Notes: a model not told the origin generated them from the letters alone. Shown: positions 8,332-17,428, numbered from the stretch's first letter. The stretch is DNA of 64,000 nt from CAAGNP01 sp045603545 (GCA_045603545.1 JAZUMG010000030.1:99066-163065); one strand, 5' to 3'. Made by a program: numbers and translations.

Positions 8332-9288
8332 ATGAAAATTAGAATTTTTTTAGCATTGTGTTTACTATTGACTGTAAATGCATGCGCTACTATGAGAAAG
8401 TCTACAGTTGTATCTCCACAGCCTATAAATATTAATTTATCGTGTGGAGACGCTCAGCCAAATAAGTTTGTGGGATTGGATTATGGTATAAAGTTGAATG
8501 TTATAGATGGAAGATCAAGTAATGCTGTTCTTAAGATGCATGACAATTATCTGACATCCATGCCTCAATGTTCTGTATATCCTGATGTGATGTCATTTGT
8601 TCCAGAAAGTACACGTCGTTATATGCGTACAATGGGATTTAATCTTGATTCAGATGTTGCTACAGACTACATACTTACCCTCCAGGTAAAAGAATTTAAT
8701 ATATCCTACCTGTCTGGTGCAGGGTGGTCAGCTGTGGTGCAAATTAATGTTGAAGTGCATGATCGCAATAGAATTTTAGTCTATCCAAGTGTACTGGCAG
8801 TCGGTCGTTATTCCCAGTATGGAAGAGGTGATGATAGTAGTATAGCGTCTACTGTTATGAGTAAAGCATATACAAATGCCTTAGAAGATATTGATTGGGA
8901 TAGAATAGCTTATTTTTTAACAAAATCATCATCCCCAAAACTAGAGATGAATAAATCGGTTACAGGAGATGGCAATACCGCTTTAGAATCATTGGTGATA
9001 CGTTGGTATATAGATTCTACGCCCAAAGGTGCTGATGTTTCTATGAGGGTTGTTTCATCAACTCCAGAAGTTAAAAATACAAATTCTAATTATGTAGGTT
9101 CTACTCCATATGAGTCTACAGAAACATTTGATATCAAAGGCTTAACGTATAATAATTCTGGGAATGTTCAAATAGAAGTAGTATGTGAAAAAGCAGGATA
9201 TGTAACACAAAAGAAGCGCTTTAATCTTAACCAAGTTATTGATCAAAAAGAGATTTCAACCAAATTTAATTTGGTAAAGGAAGAATAA
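8332..9288 (+). CDS. Lipoprotein with YajG-like and PEGA-like domains
   Basis: A 318-residue lipoprotein; LLTVNACA places the modified Cys at residue 18. Residues about 30-200 resemble the YajG/ABC-auxiliary lipoprotein fold: a strand-rich domain, then YILTLQVKEFNISYLSG, then a closing helix TVMSKAYTNALEDI. Residues about 225-315 look like a PEGA domain, with STPKGADVSMR, VGSTPYESTE and EKAGYVTQ in the expected order. PEGA domains often occur in surface or secretion-associated proteins. Base composition is AT-rich like the gene before it. Role unknown; an envelope assembly or stress function is only a guess. Confidence 0.7.
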   Translation: MKIRIFLALCLLLTVNACATMRKSTVVSPQPININLSCGDAQPNKFVGLDYGIKLNVIDGRSSNAVLKMHDNYLTSMPQCSVYPDVMSFVPESTRRYMRTMGFNLDSDVATDYILTLQVKEFNISYLSGAGWSAVVQINVEVHDRNRILVYPSVLAVGRYSQYGRGDDSSIASTVMSKAYTNALEDIDWDRIAYFLTKSSSPKLEMNKSVTGDGNTALESLVIRWYIDSTPKGADVSMRVVSSTPEVKNTNSNYVGSTPYESTETFDIKGLTYNNSGNVQIEVVCEKAGYVTQKKRFNLNQVIDQKEISTKFNLVKEE

Positions 9289-9374
9289 ACAATATAGTGG
9301 ATTTAAAAGAAAAGATTGTAAACGAATGATTACAGTCTTTTTGATTGATAATATGTGCAGAGGTAGGGAACAGA

Positions 9375-9497
9375 GATGTGCCCCTGGGATGGTTATATGG
9401 GCGTTTTGCGAGTCCAAACCCACATTGTCCGTCGTGGATGGGAACAAAAATGTCGCTGTAGTTGAGTCTATCGCGTATGAGTGTGCCCAACCTCTTT
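9375..9497 (+). repeat. Diverged REP-like copy
   Basis: Contains GATGTGCCCC near 9375, GCCC/GGGC that can pair across 9379-9402, and TGTGCCCAACCTCTT at 9482-9496. The last motif is the same as in the two repeats that flank the transposase gene about 0.7-2 kb downstream, but the inner spacing is different (105 rather than 73 bases). Confidence 0.5.
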
Positions 9498-9541
9498 AAT
9501 GTGGATTTAGGAGCGAGTGCCGACTGGGTGAGACCGGATCT

Positions 9542-10078
9542 CTACTCATAGCGGTTCCAGCTGGTAACCTCCTTGATGGATTTGCGTATTTTGCGTCGTG
9601 TCTGTGTGTCGGGATAACCGAGAGAGATGAGGAGAGGTATCCTTTTGGTCCTTGGGACCTGGAGGAGCCTCTTCACTTTTTTCTCGTCAAACCACCCCAT
9701 AATACAGGTCCCCAGACCAAGGTCGGCAGCCTGAAGACAAAGGTGCTCCACTGCCATTCCGATATCCATAAGACGGAACTCTTTCCCTTTCAGAATGGCT
9801 CCGAGCCTGGTGGTAAATCCCGGACTCTCCAGGACTACTGCGATAATGACAGGAGCCTGGACTGCCCATTTGTTCATCCCGAGGCCGGCAGCAAGTGCCG
9901 CTACCTTGTCTTTCAGTTCAGGTTCATTCACAACAACAAACTTCCATGGTTGGGAGTTGTTGGCCGATGGGGATAGGCGTGCAGCCTCAAGACATTTGAC
10001 AATCTTCTCTTTCTCTACCTCCTGTGGGAGGTATTTGCGGTCACTCTGGCGGACCTTAATCAATTCTGAAAATTCCAT
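9542..10078 (-). CDS. Nitroreductase-family FMN enzyme
   Basis: A 178-residue protein of the compact nitroreductase group. RQSDRKYLPQEV at residues 10-21 contains the FMN-phosphate-binding Arg, SPSANNSQPWKFVVV at 37-51 is the family signature, and LGLGTCIMGWF near 123-133 is the second FMN contact. These flavin enzymes reduce nitro groups, quinones or related substrates using NAD(P)H; the physiological substrate is unknown. The promoter element ends only 4 bases before the ATG, so the mRNA is predicted to be leaderless. It stands alone between repeat-rich spacers. Confidence 0.9.
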   Translation of the reverse strand: MEFSELIKVRQSDRKYLPQEVEKEKIVKCLEAARLSPSANNSQPWKFVVVNEPELKDKVAALAAGLGMNKWAVQAPVIIAVVLESPGFTTRLGAILKGKEFRLMDIGMAVEHLCLQAADLGLGTCIMGWFDEKKVKRLLQVPRTKRIPLLISLGYPDTQTRRKIRKSIKEVTSWNRYE

Positions 10079-10082
10079 ATCT

Positions 10083-10090
10083 CAAAGATA
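10083..10090 (-). promoter_or_regulatory. -7 element of nitroreductase gene (leaderless)
   Basis: TATCTTTG on the minus strand, with AGAT and then the ATG following. The start of transcription should fall at or next to the start codon. Confidence 0.65.
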
Positions 10091-10193
10091 ATGAATTTCT
10101 CTGTTATTTATGTGTTAAACAGCTACTGATGAAAGAACTGGTAGAGGATGGGTACGGTGGCGTGGCATGTAGTGTGCTTTAGTGCATGTAAGT

Positions 10194-10285
10194 GTGCCCA
10201 ACCCTCTCTGGTAGTCAGTGGTTGAGCACGTCGTAGTGACTTGAATTGGCATGAGAAGTAGATTTGTGTGCCCAACCTCTTGAGA
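10194..10285 (+). repeat. REP-like element upstream of RAYT gene
   Basis: GTGCCCAACC (10194-10203) pairs with GGTTGAGCAC (10220-10229) with a single mismatch, giving a hairpin. TGTGCCCAACCTCTTGAGA follows, starting at 10267. The motif-to-motif distance is 73 bases, identical to the copy downstream of the transposase. The rest of the 333-base gap before the transposase gene shows nothing else that I can name. Confidence 0.7.
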
Positions 10286-10411
10286 ATGAGAAAGATTTGG
10301 ATTTGGGAGAAATTTTTGTCAAATTTGTGTCATAATTCAATGGTCCACCAATGGGTCTGGGTGGGTGGTTGATTAGAGGAGTGAGAACGGACCCGAAAAA
10401 TATTTCATATT

Positions 10412-11278
10412 ATGCAGGTGGAGGATTCGTTTTATCATGTCTGTTCGGATGGTACTAATCAGGAGTGGCTGTTCAAGGATGAGAAAGATTATATTGCAGG
10501 GATCAACAGAATTGGAATTTGTTCGTACACAACATCAGTGGAGGTCTATAAATATGTCCTTGTAGACAATCACGTCCACTTTTTGCTGAAGGGAAGTCAG
10601 CCCAAGTGCAAGGAATTCATAAACAAGTACAAGCTTCTTACAGGAAAATGGATATTGCATAAGTATGGAGAGAGTGCTTTTGTGTCTGGTCTTGGGGCAC
10701 AAGTGATAAAGATAACATCCATTGAATATCTTTATGAGGTTATGGCTTATATTGACAGAAATGTCATCAAGGCGAAATTTCCATATTTGCCATCCGAGTA
10801 CAAATGGGGTAGTGCGAGATATCTGTTTAAAGACAGATCGTCAGTTGCCGGAACCAAACTGTCTGAGTTCTCTGTCAGGGTGCAGAGAGCGATATTGAAG
10901 ACTCATACTATATTGCCGCAGGATTGGGAAATCTTTTCCGATGGAATGCTCAATCCGCTATATTTCTGTAAGTTTGATAAAGTGGAATCTTTGTTCAAGA
11001 CACCCGCAAGGTATATATACTTTCTCAGTAAAAAGGTAGAAGGAAGGGTGGAAGAGGATATGACCTGTCTTAAAAGAACTTATATAATGGATAAGGATCT
11101 CAGACCTATAGTGGAAGGACTTGTAAAAGAGATGTATGGGGCAACAGATATCAGAAAACTTGATATAAATGCCAGATTGGTGTTGGCTAAGAGACTCAGG
11201 TATGAATATTTTTCTACTCCCAAGCAGATATCCAGAATGTTGGGTGTAAGTGTGGATGCTCTAAAGGGATATATATAA
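10412..11278 (+). CDS. REP-associated tyrosine transposase (RAYT, Y1/HUH)
   Basis: A 288-residue single-strand transposase of the IS200/IS605-like Y1 superfamily. The HUH motif is HVH at residues 54-56 (VDNHVHFLLKG), and the nucleophile is probably Y113 in AYIDRN. The C-terminal region (TPKQISRMLGVSVDALKGYI) resembles a helix-turn-helix, as in domesticated RAYTs. REP-like hairpins with identical 73-base motif spacing lie on both sides in the same orientation, the arrangement expected for a RAYT and the repeats it processes. It encodes no TnpB and shows no direct target duplication, so it is probably a chromosomal repeat-mobilising enzyme rather than an active insertion sequence. Confidence 0.85.
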   Translation: MQVEDSFYHVCSDGTNQEWLFKDEKDYIAGINRIGICSYTTSVEVYKYVLVDNHVHFLLKGSQPKCKEFINKYKLLTGKWILHKYGESAFVSGLGAQVIKITSIEYLYEVMAYIDRNVIKAKFPYLPSEYKWGSARYLFKDRSSVAGTKLSEFSVRVQRAILKTHTILPQDWEIFSDGMLNPLYFCKFDKVESLFKTPARYIYFLSKKVEGRVEEDMTCLKRTYIMDKDLRPIVEGLVKEMYGATDIRKLDINARLVLAKRLRYEYFSTPKQISRMLGVSVDALKGYI

Positions 11279-11336
11279 TTTGCATAGAGGTTGGATACAC
11301 TAGATAGACTTGTCGTGGCTTTTGTGATGCTTGGAT

Positions 11337-11428
11337 GTGCCCAACCCTGCGTATCAGTCTGGGGTTAAGCACGGTGATGTGATTAAGATATGGATATAAG
11401 GCAGAATGGTGTGCCTGACCTCGTGAGA
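11337..11428 (+). repeat. REP-like element downstream of RAYT gene
   Basis: GTGCCCAACCC (11337-11347) and GGGTTAAGCAC (11362-11372) form an imperfect hairpin, and TGTGCCTGACCTCGTGAGA starts at 11410, 73 bases after the first motif. It matches the copy upstream of the transposase in order and spacing. A possible -7 element TATTTTTG sits at 11489-11496 before the next gene; nothing else is visible in this 325-base gap. Confidence 0.7.
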
Positions 11429-11603
11429 GTGGTACAGCGTAATAGATACAAGTGTTATTCATAAAGAATGGTGGATGGGTAATTTTTGTATTTTTGTGAC
11501 GGGATTATGCGATTGGTCAGATATGGTGGTGTATCAGGTCAGAAATGACGATGTAGTGTGCCGGGTGTGGTGATATAATGTTATGATCGGTATTGGATGA
11601 GGT

Positions 11604-12605
11604 ATGTTTGAAAAATTAAAGGATATACGCAGAAGAAACAATGAGGTAAGGCAGAGGATGGTCGATTATCTCAATGATAATCCCAGACTGATTACACCTA
11701 AGCTGATAAGGGAGGTGGACCCTGCAGGGGTATTGCCTGCAGAGGATGTTTATTACGCTTTGTTTACCGGTGCTTGCGGTCTGGATGAGGTGGAGAGTGA
11801 AGAGGACAGACGTATGGGTGAGTATTTCCGTGAGGCGCTGTGTCATCTCGACCCAAAAACCTATGCAGATAATCCCTACTACAGGAATATAAGAATCCCC
11901 GTATCGAAGTTTGGCCGCTGGGAACTTGCATATCAGGAGTATGCCCCATACGAGGCTTTCATCTATCAGGATGTGAGACTAAAATCAGATTCACGTGAAA
12001 TCCCTATCCTGGGATATTTCTCTGAGCCGTTCAGATACCCATCAGTAATGGAGGATGGTCACGAGTGGATGTCCATCAAGCCGAGCGAACTTGAGACCCT
12101 CAGTGAATCCATAGTCAAAGCCCATGGCAGGGTCGTCACTTTTGGTCTTGGCCTTGGTTACTACACATATATGGTCTCCTTGAAGCCTGATGTGACTCAG
12201 GTGACGGTGGTGGAGCGTTCGGAAGAGGTCATAGAGCTTTTCAAAACTCATATCCTTCCCCAGTTCCCCAATCCTGAAAAAGTGCATATCATCCATTCGG
12301 ATGCTTACGATTATATGGACCATCATATGGAGCCTGGGATGTACGATTATGTTCTGGCAGATTTGTGGCACGATGTATCCGACGGACTTGATCTCTATCT
12401 GAAATTCAAGAAGAGGGAATCCCGTTTTCCGGGGACAGAATTTGATTATTGGGCAGAGGATTCTCTCCTCTCGGCAGTAAGGTGGCAGTTGTTTGATCTG
12501 ATACTCGCCACATCAGAATCGGAAGAGGTGGCCCTAAAGAGACTTTCTGACTCTTCGCTCAAAAAAATTGTCTCCACCGGGATTGGTTCCCCTCTTCATA
12601 AGTGA
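11604..12605 (+). CDS. SAM-dependent methyltransferase-like protein
   Basis: A 333-residue cytoplasmic protein. Residues about 175-260 fit the class I methyltransferase core: VVTFGLGLGYYTYM is a glycine-rich motif I, VTVVERSEEVIELF holds the acidic motif II residue, and YDYVLADLW is motif IV. Similar cores occur in spermidine-synthase-like proteins. The N-terminal 150 residues (helical, then a strand-rich LGYFSEPFRYP part) have no recognised match. No substrate can be inferred. The gene is monocistronic, between REP-like repeats and the GH18 operon. Confidence 0.6.
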   Translation: MFEKLKDIRRRNNEVRQRMVDYLNDNPRLITPKLIREVDPAGVLPAEDVYYALFTGACGLDEVESEEDRRMGEYFREALCHLDPKTYADNPYYRNIRIPVSKFGRWELAYQEYAPYEAFIYQDVRLKSDSREIPILGYFSEPFRYPSVMEDGHEWMSIKPSELETLSESIVKAHGRVVTFGLGLGYYTYMVSLKPDVTQVTVVERSEEVIELFKTHILPQFPNPEKVHIIHSDAYDYMDHHMEPGMYDYVLADLWHDVSDGLDLYLKFKKRESRFPGTEFDYWAEDSLLSAVRWQLFDLILATSESEEVALKRLSDSSLKKIVSTGIGSPLHK

Positions 12606-12678
12606 TTGTATAGGGGCTGTTCGATATGTATATTTGGATATTAAGGGGTGAGCGTGCCGTTATTTCAAATAAGTATGT

Positions 12679-12686
12679 TATATTTG
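12679..12686 (+). promoter_or_regulatory. -7 element of the GH18 operon
   Basis: TATATTTG ends 6 bases before the ATG at 12693. This supports that start codon over an upstream in-frame GTG at 12648 and predicts an almost leaderless mRNA. Confidence 0.6.
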
Positions 12687-12692
12687 CTTGAT

Positions 12693-13766
12693 ATGAAAAT
12701 CTTAAGGGGCACTTTTTTCATTTGCATTATGCTTTTGGCTCTTCACTCCTGTGGAGAGAAGCCTGTTGTCCCCACTGATGATATCGAAACAATGCCATCA
12801 CTTGCATACGCAGCACCCGAAAACAGCAGTTTCAGGAGGGTTGGCTATTTCCCATATTACAGGGATTTGAGTTCGGCCGGAATTCCCGACAGTACATTGC
12901 TCCGACTCGATGTGGCCTGCTTCGCATTTGCTGAGATACAACCCGATTTTACCGTGAAGGTGCCAAGCCCCAACGAACTCTACAATCTGGTAAGAAGGTG
13001 CAGGGAACTGGGTGTGATGGTGTTTCTGAGTTTCAATGGAGAGCACTCCATTTATGCCAGAATGGTCTCCAAGAGGGGGTACAGGTCAATCTTCATCAAT
13101 TCGCTTATGGAACTGGTTCAGAGATACGGGCTTGACGGTATAGACAACGACTGGGAGTATCCGAGCACCAAGGATGGGTCATCAAAAGGAAATCTCGCCC
13201 TTATGAGGGAACTCAGCAATATACTCCACGCCCCAGGGGTGAACAAATATCTCACTGCCGCCATTACTTGCGGGAAATATGTGGGGTCCTATTCAAACGG
13301 TATCCTGGATGAGGTCTATCATTGTGCCGACTGGTTCAATGTGATGACATATGACGACTTCTCCACCACTACTGCAGGGGTTCATCACAGTCCGATGGAG
13401 CTGCTGGAGACAGGTTACAGATATTGGGTGGAGACCAGAAATATGCCTCCGTCCAAGTTTGTGGGTGGCATACCTGTCTATGGCAGACCTGCAGGTATGA
13501 CCCAAAGCGGGACAGTCCTCACTTACAAGGGTATAATTGAGCAGGGTGGTGATCCTGACAAGAATCAGGCGGAGGTGACATCCTCTTCCTATAATAATGG
13601 CAAGACCAAATATATGGTATATTACAATGGGCGACCTCTGGTAAGGAAGAAGACGAGGTTCTGTATGGATAAGGGTGTTGGGGGGATAATGTTCTGGGAG
13701 GCTGGACAGGATACTCACGACGGGACCTCCATAATAAAGGCGGCATACGACGAAATATTCAAGTAA
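12693..13766 (+). CDS. Glycoside hydrolase family 18 lipoprotein (chitinase-like)
   Basis: A 357-residue lipoprotein: LLALHSCG gives a lipid-modified Cys at residue 20. DGIDNDWEYP near residues 148-157 is the GH18 catalytic D-x-x-D-x-D-x-E motif with E155 as proton donor. FNVMTYDDF near 210 and GGIMFWEAGQD near 335 complete the barrel. GH18 enzymes cut beta-1,4-N-acetylglucosamine links in chitin, peptidoglycan or N-glycans. The protein is probably surface or periplasmic. It is followed after 5 bases by an M14 peptidase, suggesting joint attack on glycopeptide material; the actual substrate is not shown. Confidence 0.9.
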   Translation: MKILRGTFFICIMLLALHSCGEKPVVPTDDIETMPSLAYAAPENSSFRRVGYFPYYRDLSSAGIPDSTLLRLDVACFAFAEIQPDFTVKVPSPNELYNLVRRCRELGVMVFLSFNGEHSIYARMVSKRGYRSIFINSLMELVQRYGLDGIDNDWEYPSTKDGSSKGNLALMRELSNILHAPGVNKYLTAAITCGKYVGSYSNGILDEVYHCADWFNVMTYDDFSTTTAGVHHSPMELLETGYRYWVETRNMPPSKFVGGIPVYGRPAGMTQSGTVLTYKGIIEQGGDPDKNQAEVTSSSYNNGKTKYMVYYNGRPLVRKKTRFCMDKGVGGIMFWEAGQDTHDGTSIIKAAYDEIFK

Positions 13767-13771
13767 CAGAT

Positions 13772-15322
13772 ATGAAAAAACTAACAGTTATCCTGGCTCT
13801 GCTTCTGGCGGCAATGGCGACAGGACAGGGACAAATCAGATTCAGCTCCGATTTTGAGAGCGGTGCAGTAGGGGAGATTGTTCACCTTGACTCCGCTACT
13901 TTCGTAATGATGCAGGAGGATACGGTATCCCTCCACTCTTTTGTGGTCAAAGGGGCATACGATCCCAAGAACCCTGTCGATACAGCTCTGCCACCAAGCC
14001 CGAGGTGGTTCTACTTCCAGATGACAGGGGTAAAGGACAAACTTGTATACCTCAATTTTGAGGATACAGACCCTTTGAGACCCTTGTACTCCTATGACAA
14101 TGTAACCTGGGAGAGATTTGCCCCATGCGAAGCAGCCTTCAGGAAGGTTTCCAAAAGGTTTGAGCAGGATACTGTCTATCTGGCATACTATCAGCCATAC
14201 ACATTCTCATATCTTGAGAAGAGACTTCAGGATTGGGGTAGCCACGAATGGGTAAAGATCGATTCCATCGGCCACTCTTTTGAAAACCGTCCTATCTGGA
14301 TGATGCATGTTACGGACGAAAGTGTCCCTGCAGATGGGAAGAAAAAGCTATGGCTCCACGCCCGTCAGCACCCTTCTGAGAGCCCCGCTTCCTGGCTTAC
14401 TGACGGCTTCATATCTGCATTGGTGGCTGACACCCCCGAGGGTGCAGCGCTCCGCAGACAGATCGATGCATACATTATCCCTCAGACCAACCCTGATGGT
14501 GTGGCAAATGGCCTTTCGCGCAGCAATATCACAGGGGTGAACCAGGAGATCAACTTTGCCCGCTCTTCAGACAGCACTGTGGTGGAGGTGCAATATATAA
14601 AGGATATGATTGAGAAGCTCAATGGCGAGGGTGTTTTTGATGTGGCACTCAATATCCACTCCCAGGTGGCAAACCATGCATCCTATTGGCTGCACAGGGC
14701 AAAGGGTACATCCAAAGATTTTCTCCGCAGGGAGCTTGTCCTTGCAGATTTGACAGCTTCGCTCAATGATTATATTTGCCCTGAGGATATGCAGTTCTCA
14801 AATATTGCTGCAAGATATCCAGAGGGGTGGTTCTGGAGTCTTGCTGGTGAGAAGACCCTCGCAGTGACTTTCGAGACCTCCTATACTTGTTATTCCAAGA
14901 ATTTCAATGGCCCTTGGCTTGACTCATTGAACCTTCGCGACTTCGGGGAGAGGCTCCTTATGGCCACAGCGGAGTCTATGGCCCTCTCAGTTCCTGGCAG
15001 GACCATTGTCCTCCCACCAGCCAAGGTGTCGGGTAAGTTTGAGGCAGTATCCCTAGAAGAGTTGACATATATGGGGGATGTTGCCTGGAAAGCAATAAAA
15101 CCCAATGGAAAAGTAAAATATACTGCAGATTACCTTGAAGCAGGTGAATATGAGGTGTATATGTATATCTCGGCCCCAAATGACGAGAAGCAGTGCAAAG
15201 GGGAGAGAGGCTGGAAGCTTGTAGGAAAACATATCCAGAAAGAGTCCGGAGCATTGAAATATAACCATAAAATAACTGAAAAGGGTGGCGTAGCCGGTGC
15301 CCTGCTATTAATCAAACTATAA
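13772..15322 (+). CDS. M14-family zinc carboxypeptidase, secreted
   Basis: A 516-residue protein with a signal peptide (about residues 1-20, no lipobox). Residues about 25-145 are a beta-rich domain typical of the cytosolic-carboxypeptidase-like M14 group. The peptidase domain follows: H200 and E203 (RQHPSESPASW) and H296 (NIHSQ) bind zinc, and E368 (VTFETSYT) is the catalytic Glu. NPDGVANGLSRSN at 240-252 is the substrate-binding region. The C-terminal 100 residues form an extra beta domain. The stop codon overlaps the next start (TAATG), so translation is coupled to the serine hydrolase. Likely trims peptides outside the inner membrane. Confidence 0.88.
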   Translation: MKKLTVILALLLAAMATGQGQIRFSSDFESGAVGEIVHLDSATFVMMQEDTVSLHSFVVKGAYDPKNPVDTALPPSPRWFYFQMTGVKDKLVYLNFEDTDPLRPLYSYDNVTWERFAPCEAAFRKVSKRFEQDTVYLAYYQPYTFSYLEKRLQDWGSHEWVKIDSIGHSFENRPIWMMHVTDESVPADGKKKLWLHARQHPSESPASWLTDGFISALVADTPEGAALRRQIDAYIIPQTNPDGVANGLSRSNITGVNQEINFARSSDSTVVEVQYIKDMIEKLNGEGVFDVALNIHSQVANHASYWLHRAKGTSKDFLRRELVLADLTASLNDYICPEDMQFSNIAARYPEGWFWSLAGEKTLAVTFETSYTCYSKNFNGPWLDSLNLRDFGERLLMATAESMALSVPGRTIVLPPAKVSGKFEAVSLEELTYMGDVAWKAIKPNGKVKYTADYLEAGEYEVYMYISAPNDEKQCKGERGWKLVGKHIQKESGALKYNHKITEKGGVAGALLLIKL

Positions 15323-16728
15323 TGACGATGAAAAGAAAATTATTGTTTTTCCTTACAGCGGTAGTGCTGGTATGGAGTTGTTCCAAAGGCAATGACCCAA
15401 TTGTTCCCACCTACAACAATACCATCAAGACATTTGTTATAAAAGCTGCCCAAAATAGCGGTATGGATTCAGATGCTTTGGTTGTAAAAATCGGTGACAT
15501 ACTCTATATTACTGTGGATGAGGGGGTAAGTCTTACTTCACTTATTCCTACCATAGAGTCTGGTGAGGGTACCACATTCTATATTGATGACAAACCTGTG
15601 GATTCGGGTATCACTGCAGTAGATTTGACCAAAACGGCAAAACTTGCATTGGTGTCTGAAGATGGTGAGGCCAATATCTATTACATCTGTGCGAAAAATG
15701 GAGACAAACTCATAGACAATGAGGTGTATGGTATTATGAAACAATACGATATCCCTGGCATTTCTGTGTCGGCCACCAAAAATGAGACCATAAAGTACTC
15801 ATACGGTTATGGCTTCGCAAATGTTCAGGATATGGAGAGGACTACACCTCAGCACCTCTTCAGATTGGCAAGTGTCTCAAAGACGCAGACATCGATAGCC
15901 ATTATGACACTTGTAGAGAGGGGCAAACTCAAACTCTCTGACCGTCTTTTCGGCAAAGGTGGCATTTTCGAGACCGAGATCGGTACAGAGGGACTTGTAG
16001 CCAATGCCGATCAGGTTACCATCAAGCACCTTCTCGAGCATACAAGCGGATGGAGCGGTGAGCATATCTTTACCGAATCCGGAAGCCTTTCGGGCAGCGA
16101 TGTCCTGAAGAGGATGAAGTATGTGGTGCACAATATCCCTATGACACACCCTCTGGGAACCAAATATGACTATTACAATATGGGTTTCGCCCTTCTAGGA
16201 TGTGTGATTGAGAAGATTTCAGGGATGGATTATGAGGAATTTATGAGGAAAGAGATATATGCTCCCCTTGGAGTGACAGATATCTGGGTAGGAAAGGATC
16301 TTGTCGGCAGAAGGAAAAATGAGTGCGTGTATTACTCACAGGATGGAAAGAACGGTTATGGCAACAATATGTACCTTATCAGAGCTCTTGGTGGTCTGAT
16401 AGCCTCTACAGAGGAGCTTATGAAAGTGGTGGCCGGTGTGGATTATGGTGAGGTGGTTCCAGATATCCTCAAGCCAGCTACACTTGACCTTATGTACAAG
16501 CCCTCTTCAGCATACAACAGATATGCACTTGGCTGGAGGGTTAACTATCCCGACTTCCCGCACTGGTCAAGTTATCACGGAGGTACACTTGCCGGCACAG
16601 GTACCCTTCTTGTAAGGGACAAGAGCAGAAATGCAGCAGCAGTGATACTCTGCAACTCACGCAGCTATAAAGACGGTTTTGATGACAGGATGTACGAACT
16701 CCTTGATTTCGTGATGGACCGTATCTAG
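15322..16728 (+). CDS. Serine hydrolase lipoprotein (class C beta-lactamase family)
   Basis: A 468-residue lipoprotein, LVWSCS giving the modified Cys at residue 20. Residues about 30-125 form a DUF5018/Ig-like domain. The catalytic domain has S184-x-x-K187 (ASVSKTQT), Y-x-N (DYYNMGF) near residue 283, and HGG (YHGGTLAGTG) near 416. The family includes beta-lactamases, D-aminopeptidases and esterases; an antibiotic role is not implied. It overlaps the preceding peptidase gene by one base and overlaps the convergent DUF2490 gene by four bases through a shared CTAG, leaving no room for a separate terminator. Confidence 0.88.
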   Translation: MTMKRKLLFFLTAVVLVWSCSKGNDPIVPTYNNTIKTFVIKAAQNSGMDSDALVVKIGDILYITVDEGVSLTSLIPTIESGEGTTFYIDDKPVDSGITAVDLTKTAKLALVSEDGEANIYYICAKNGDKLIDNEVYGIMKQYDIPGISVSATKNETIKYSYGYGFANVQDMERTTPQHLFRLASVSKTQTSIAIMTLVERGKLKLSDRLFGKGGIFETEIGTEGLVANADQVTIKHLLEHTSGWSGEHIFTESGSLSGSDVLKRMKYVVHNIPMTHPLGTKYDYYNMGFALLGCVIEKISGMDYEEFMRKEIYAPLGVTDIWVGKDLVGRRKNECVYYSQDGKNGYGNNMYLIRALGGLIASTEELMKVVAGVDYGEVVPDILKPATLDLMYKPSSAYNRYALGWRVNYPDFPHWSSYHGGTLAGTGTLLVRDKSRNAAAVILCNSRSYKDGFDDRMYELLDFVMDRI

Positions 16729-17408
16729 AACTTGTAGTAGTAATTGATACCAAGAATAAAATAGTCCGGAGCCTTTCTCTCCATACCGAGGATAGTGAAA
16801 TCCGGGTTTTGAGTATAACGACCATACACCTGTAGGTCGTTATTCTCATTTATGGCGATACTTGTCCCGATATTGTACCTTACCTCCTTGACTCTCCCTT
16901 CAGAGACCAGATCCCCGAGATATATGTGGGGCTCTGCCGATATGTAGGGTTTGAATATGGAGTTTGGAATCGTGTATTGGCATTTCAGTTCTGACCTCAA
17001 AAGTGTGCCGACCTCACCCAATGAGAAGGTCTGCTGGAATCTCTCGCGGAGTGATATTGAGAAGTGGGATACGGGGAGGATACCCGTAGCATCGATCCAG
17101 TATCTGTTCGAGAGGATTGTCTCACCATTGTTGGGCTTTGCAATAAGCGCGTAGCCGATAGCAGCATTGAAGTATTTGCAAACCTTGTAGCTGAAAGAGG
17201 TGTTCAGCCTGTAATTGTCTATTTTGCTTGAGTTGTTTTTGGTCCTCAGTTCCAGATCTGTGGTGTTTGACAACCCTCCGATGATATTTGCCTTTACGCC
17301 GGCTTTGGTATAGATGCGGAAATCGTGGCTATCATCCTTTGCGGCTGTTGATGTAAAGGGGAGGATAAAAAGGATTGCTGATATGATTAATAGTGCAAGC
17401 TGTTTCAT
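16725..17408 (-). CDS. DUF2490 outer-membrane beta-barrel protein
   Basis: A 227-residue protein with a signal peptide ending near FTSTAA (residue 22), followed by alternating amphipathic strands such as LQVYGRYTQNPDF, and a C-terminal aromatic strand YYYKF typical of outer-membrane barrels. DUF2490 proteins are common in Bacteroidota and of unknown role. It is convergent with and overlaps the serine hydrolase gene by four bases. Its promoter is TTG-N18-TATTTTTG, 20 bases upstream. Confidence 0.8.
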   Translation of the reverse strand: MKQLALLIISAILFILPFTSTAAKDDSHDFRIYTKAGVKANIIGGLSNTTDLELRTKNNSSKIDNYRLNTSFSYKVCKYFNAAIGYALIAKPNNGETILSNRYWIDATGILPVSHFSISLRERFQQTFSLGEVGTLLRSELKCQYTIPNSIFKPYISAEPHIYLGDLVSEGRVKEVRYNIGTSIAINENNDLQVYGRYTQNPDFTILGMERKAPDYFILGINYYYKF

Positions 17409-17428
17409 GTTTTTTTAATTCATTTTTG

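Noticed and set aside
12648..12692. Upstream GTG start of the GH18 gene
   Set aside because: It would place the start before the promoter -7 element and bury the lipoprotein signal.
15322..16728. Antibiotic-resistance beta-lactamase
   Set aside because: The SxxK/YxN/HxG set is shared by many serine hydrolases, and the added Ig-like domain and peptidase operon point to another role.
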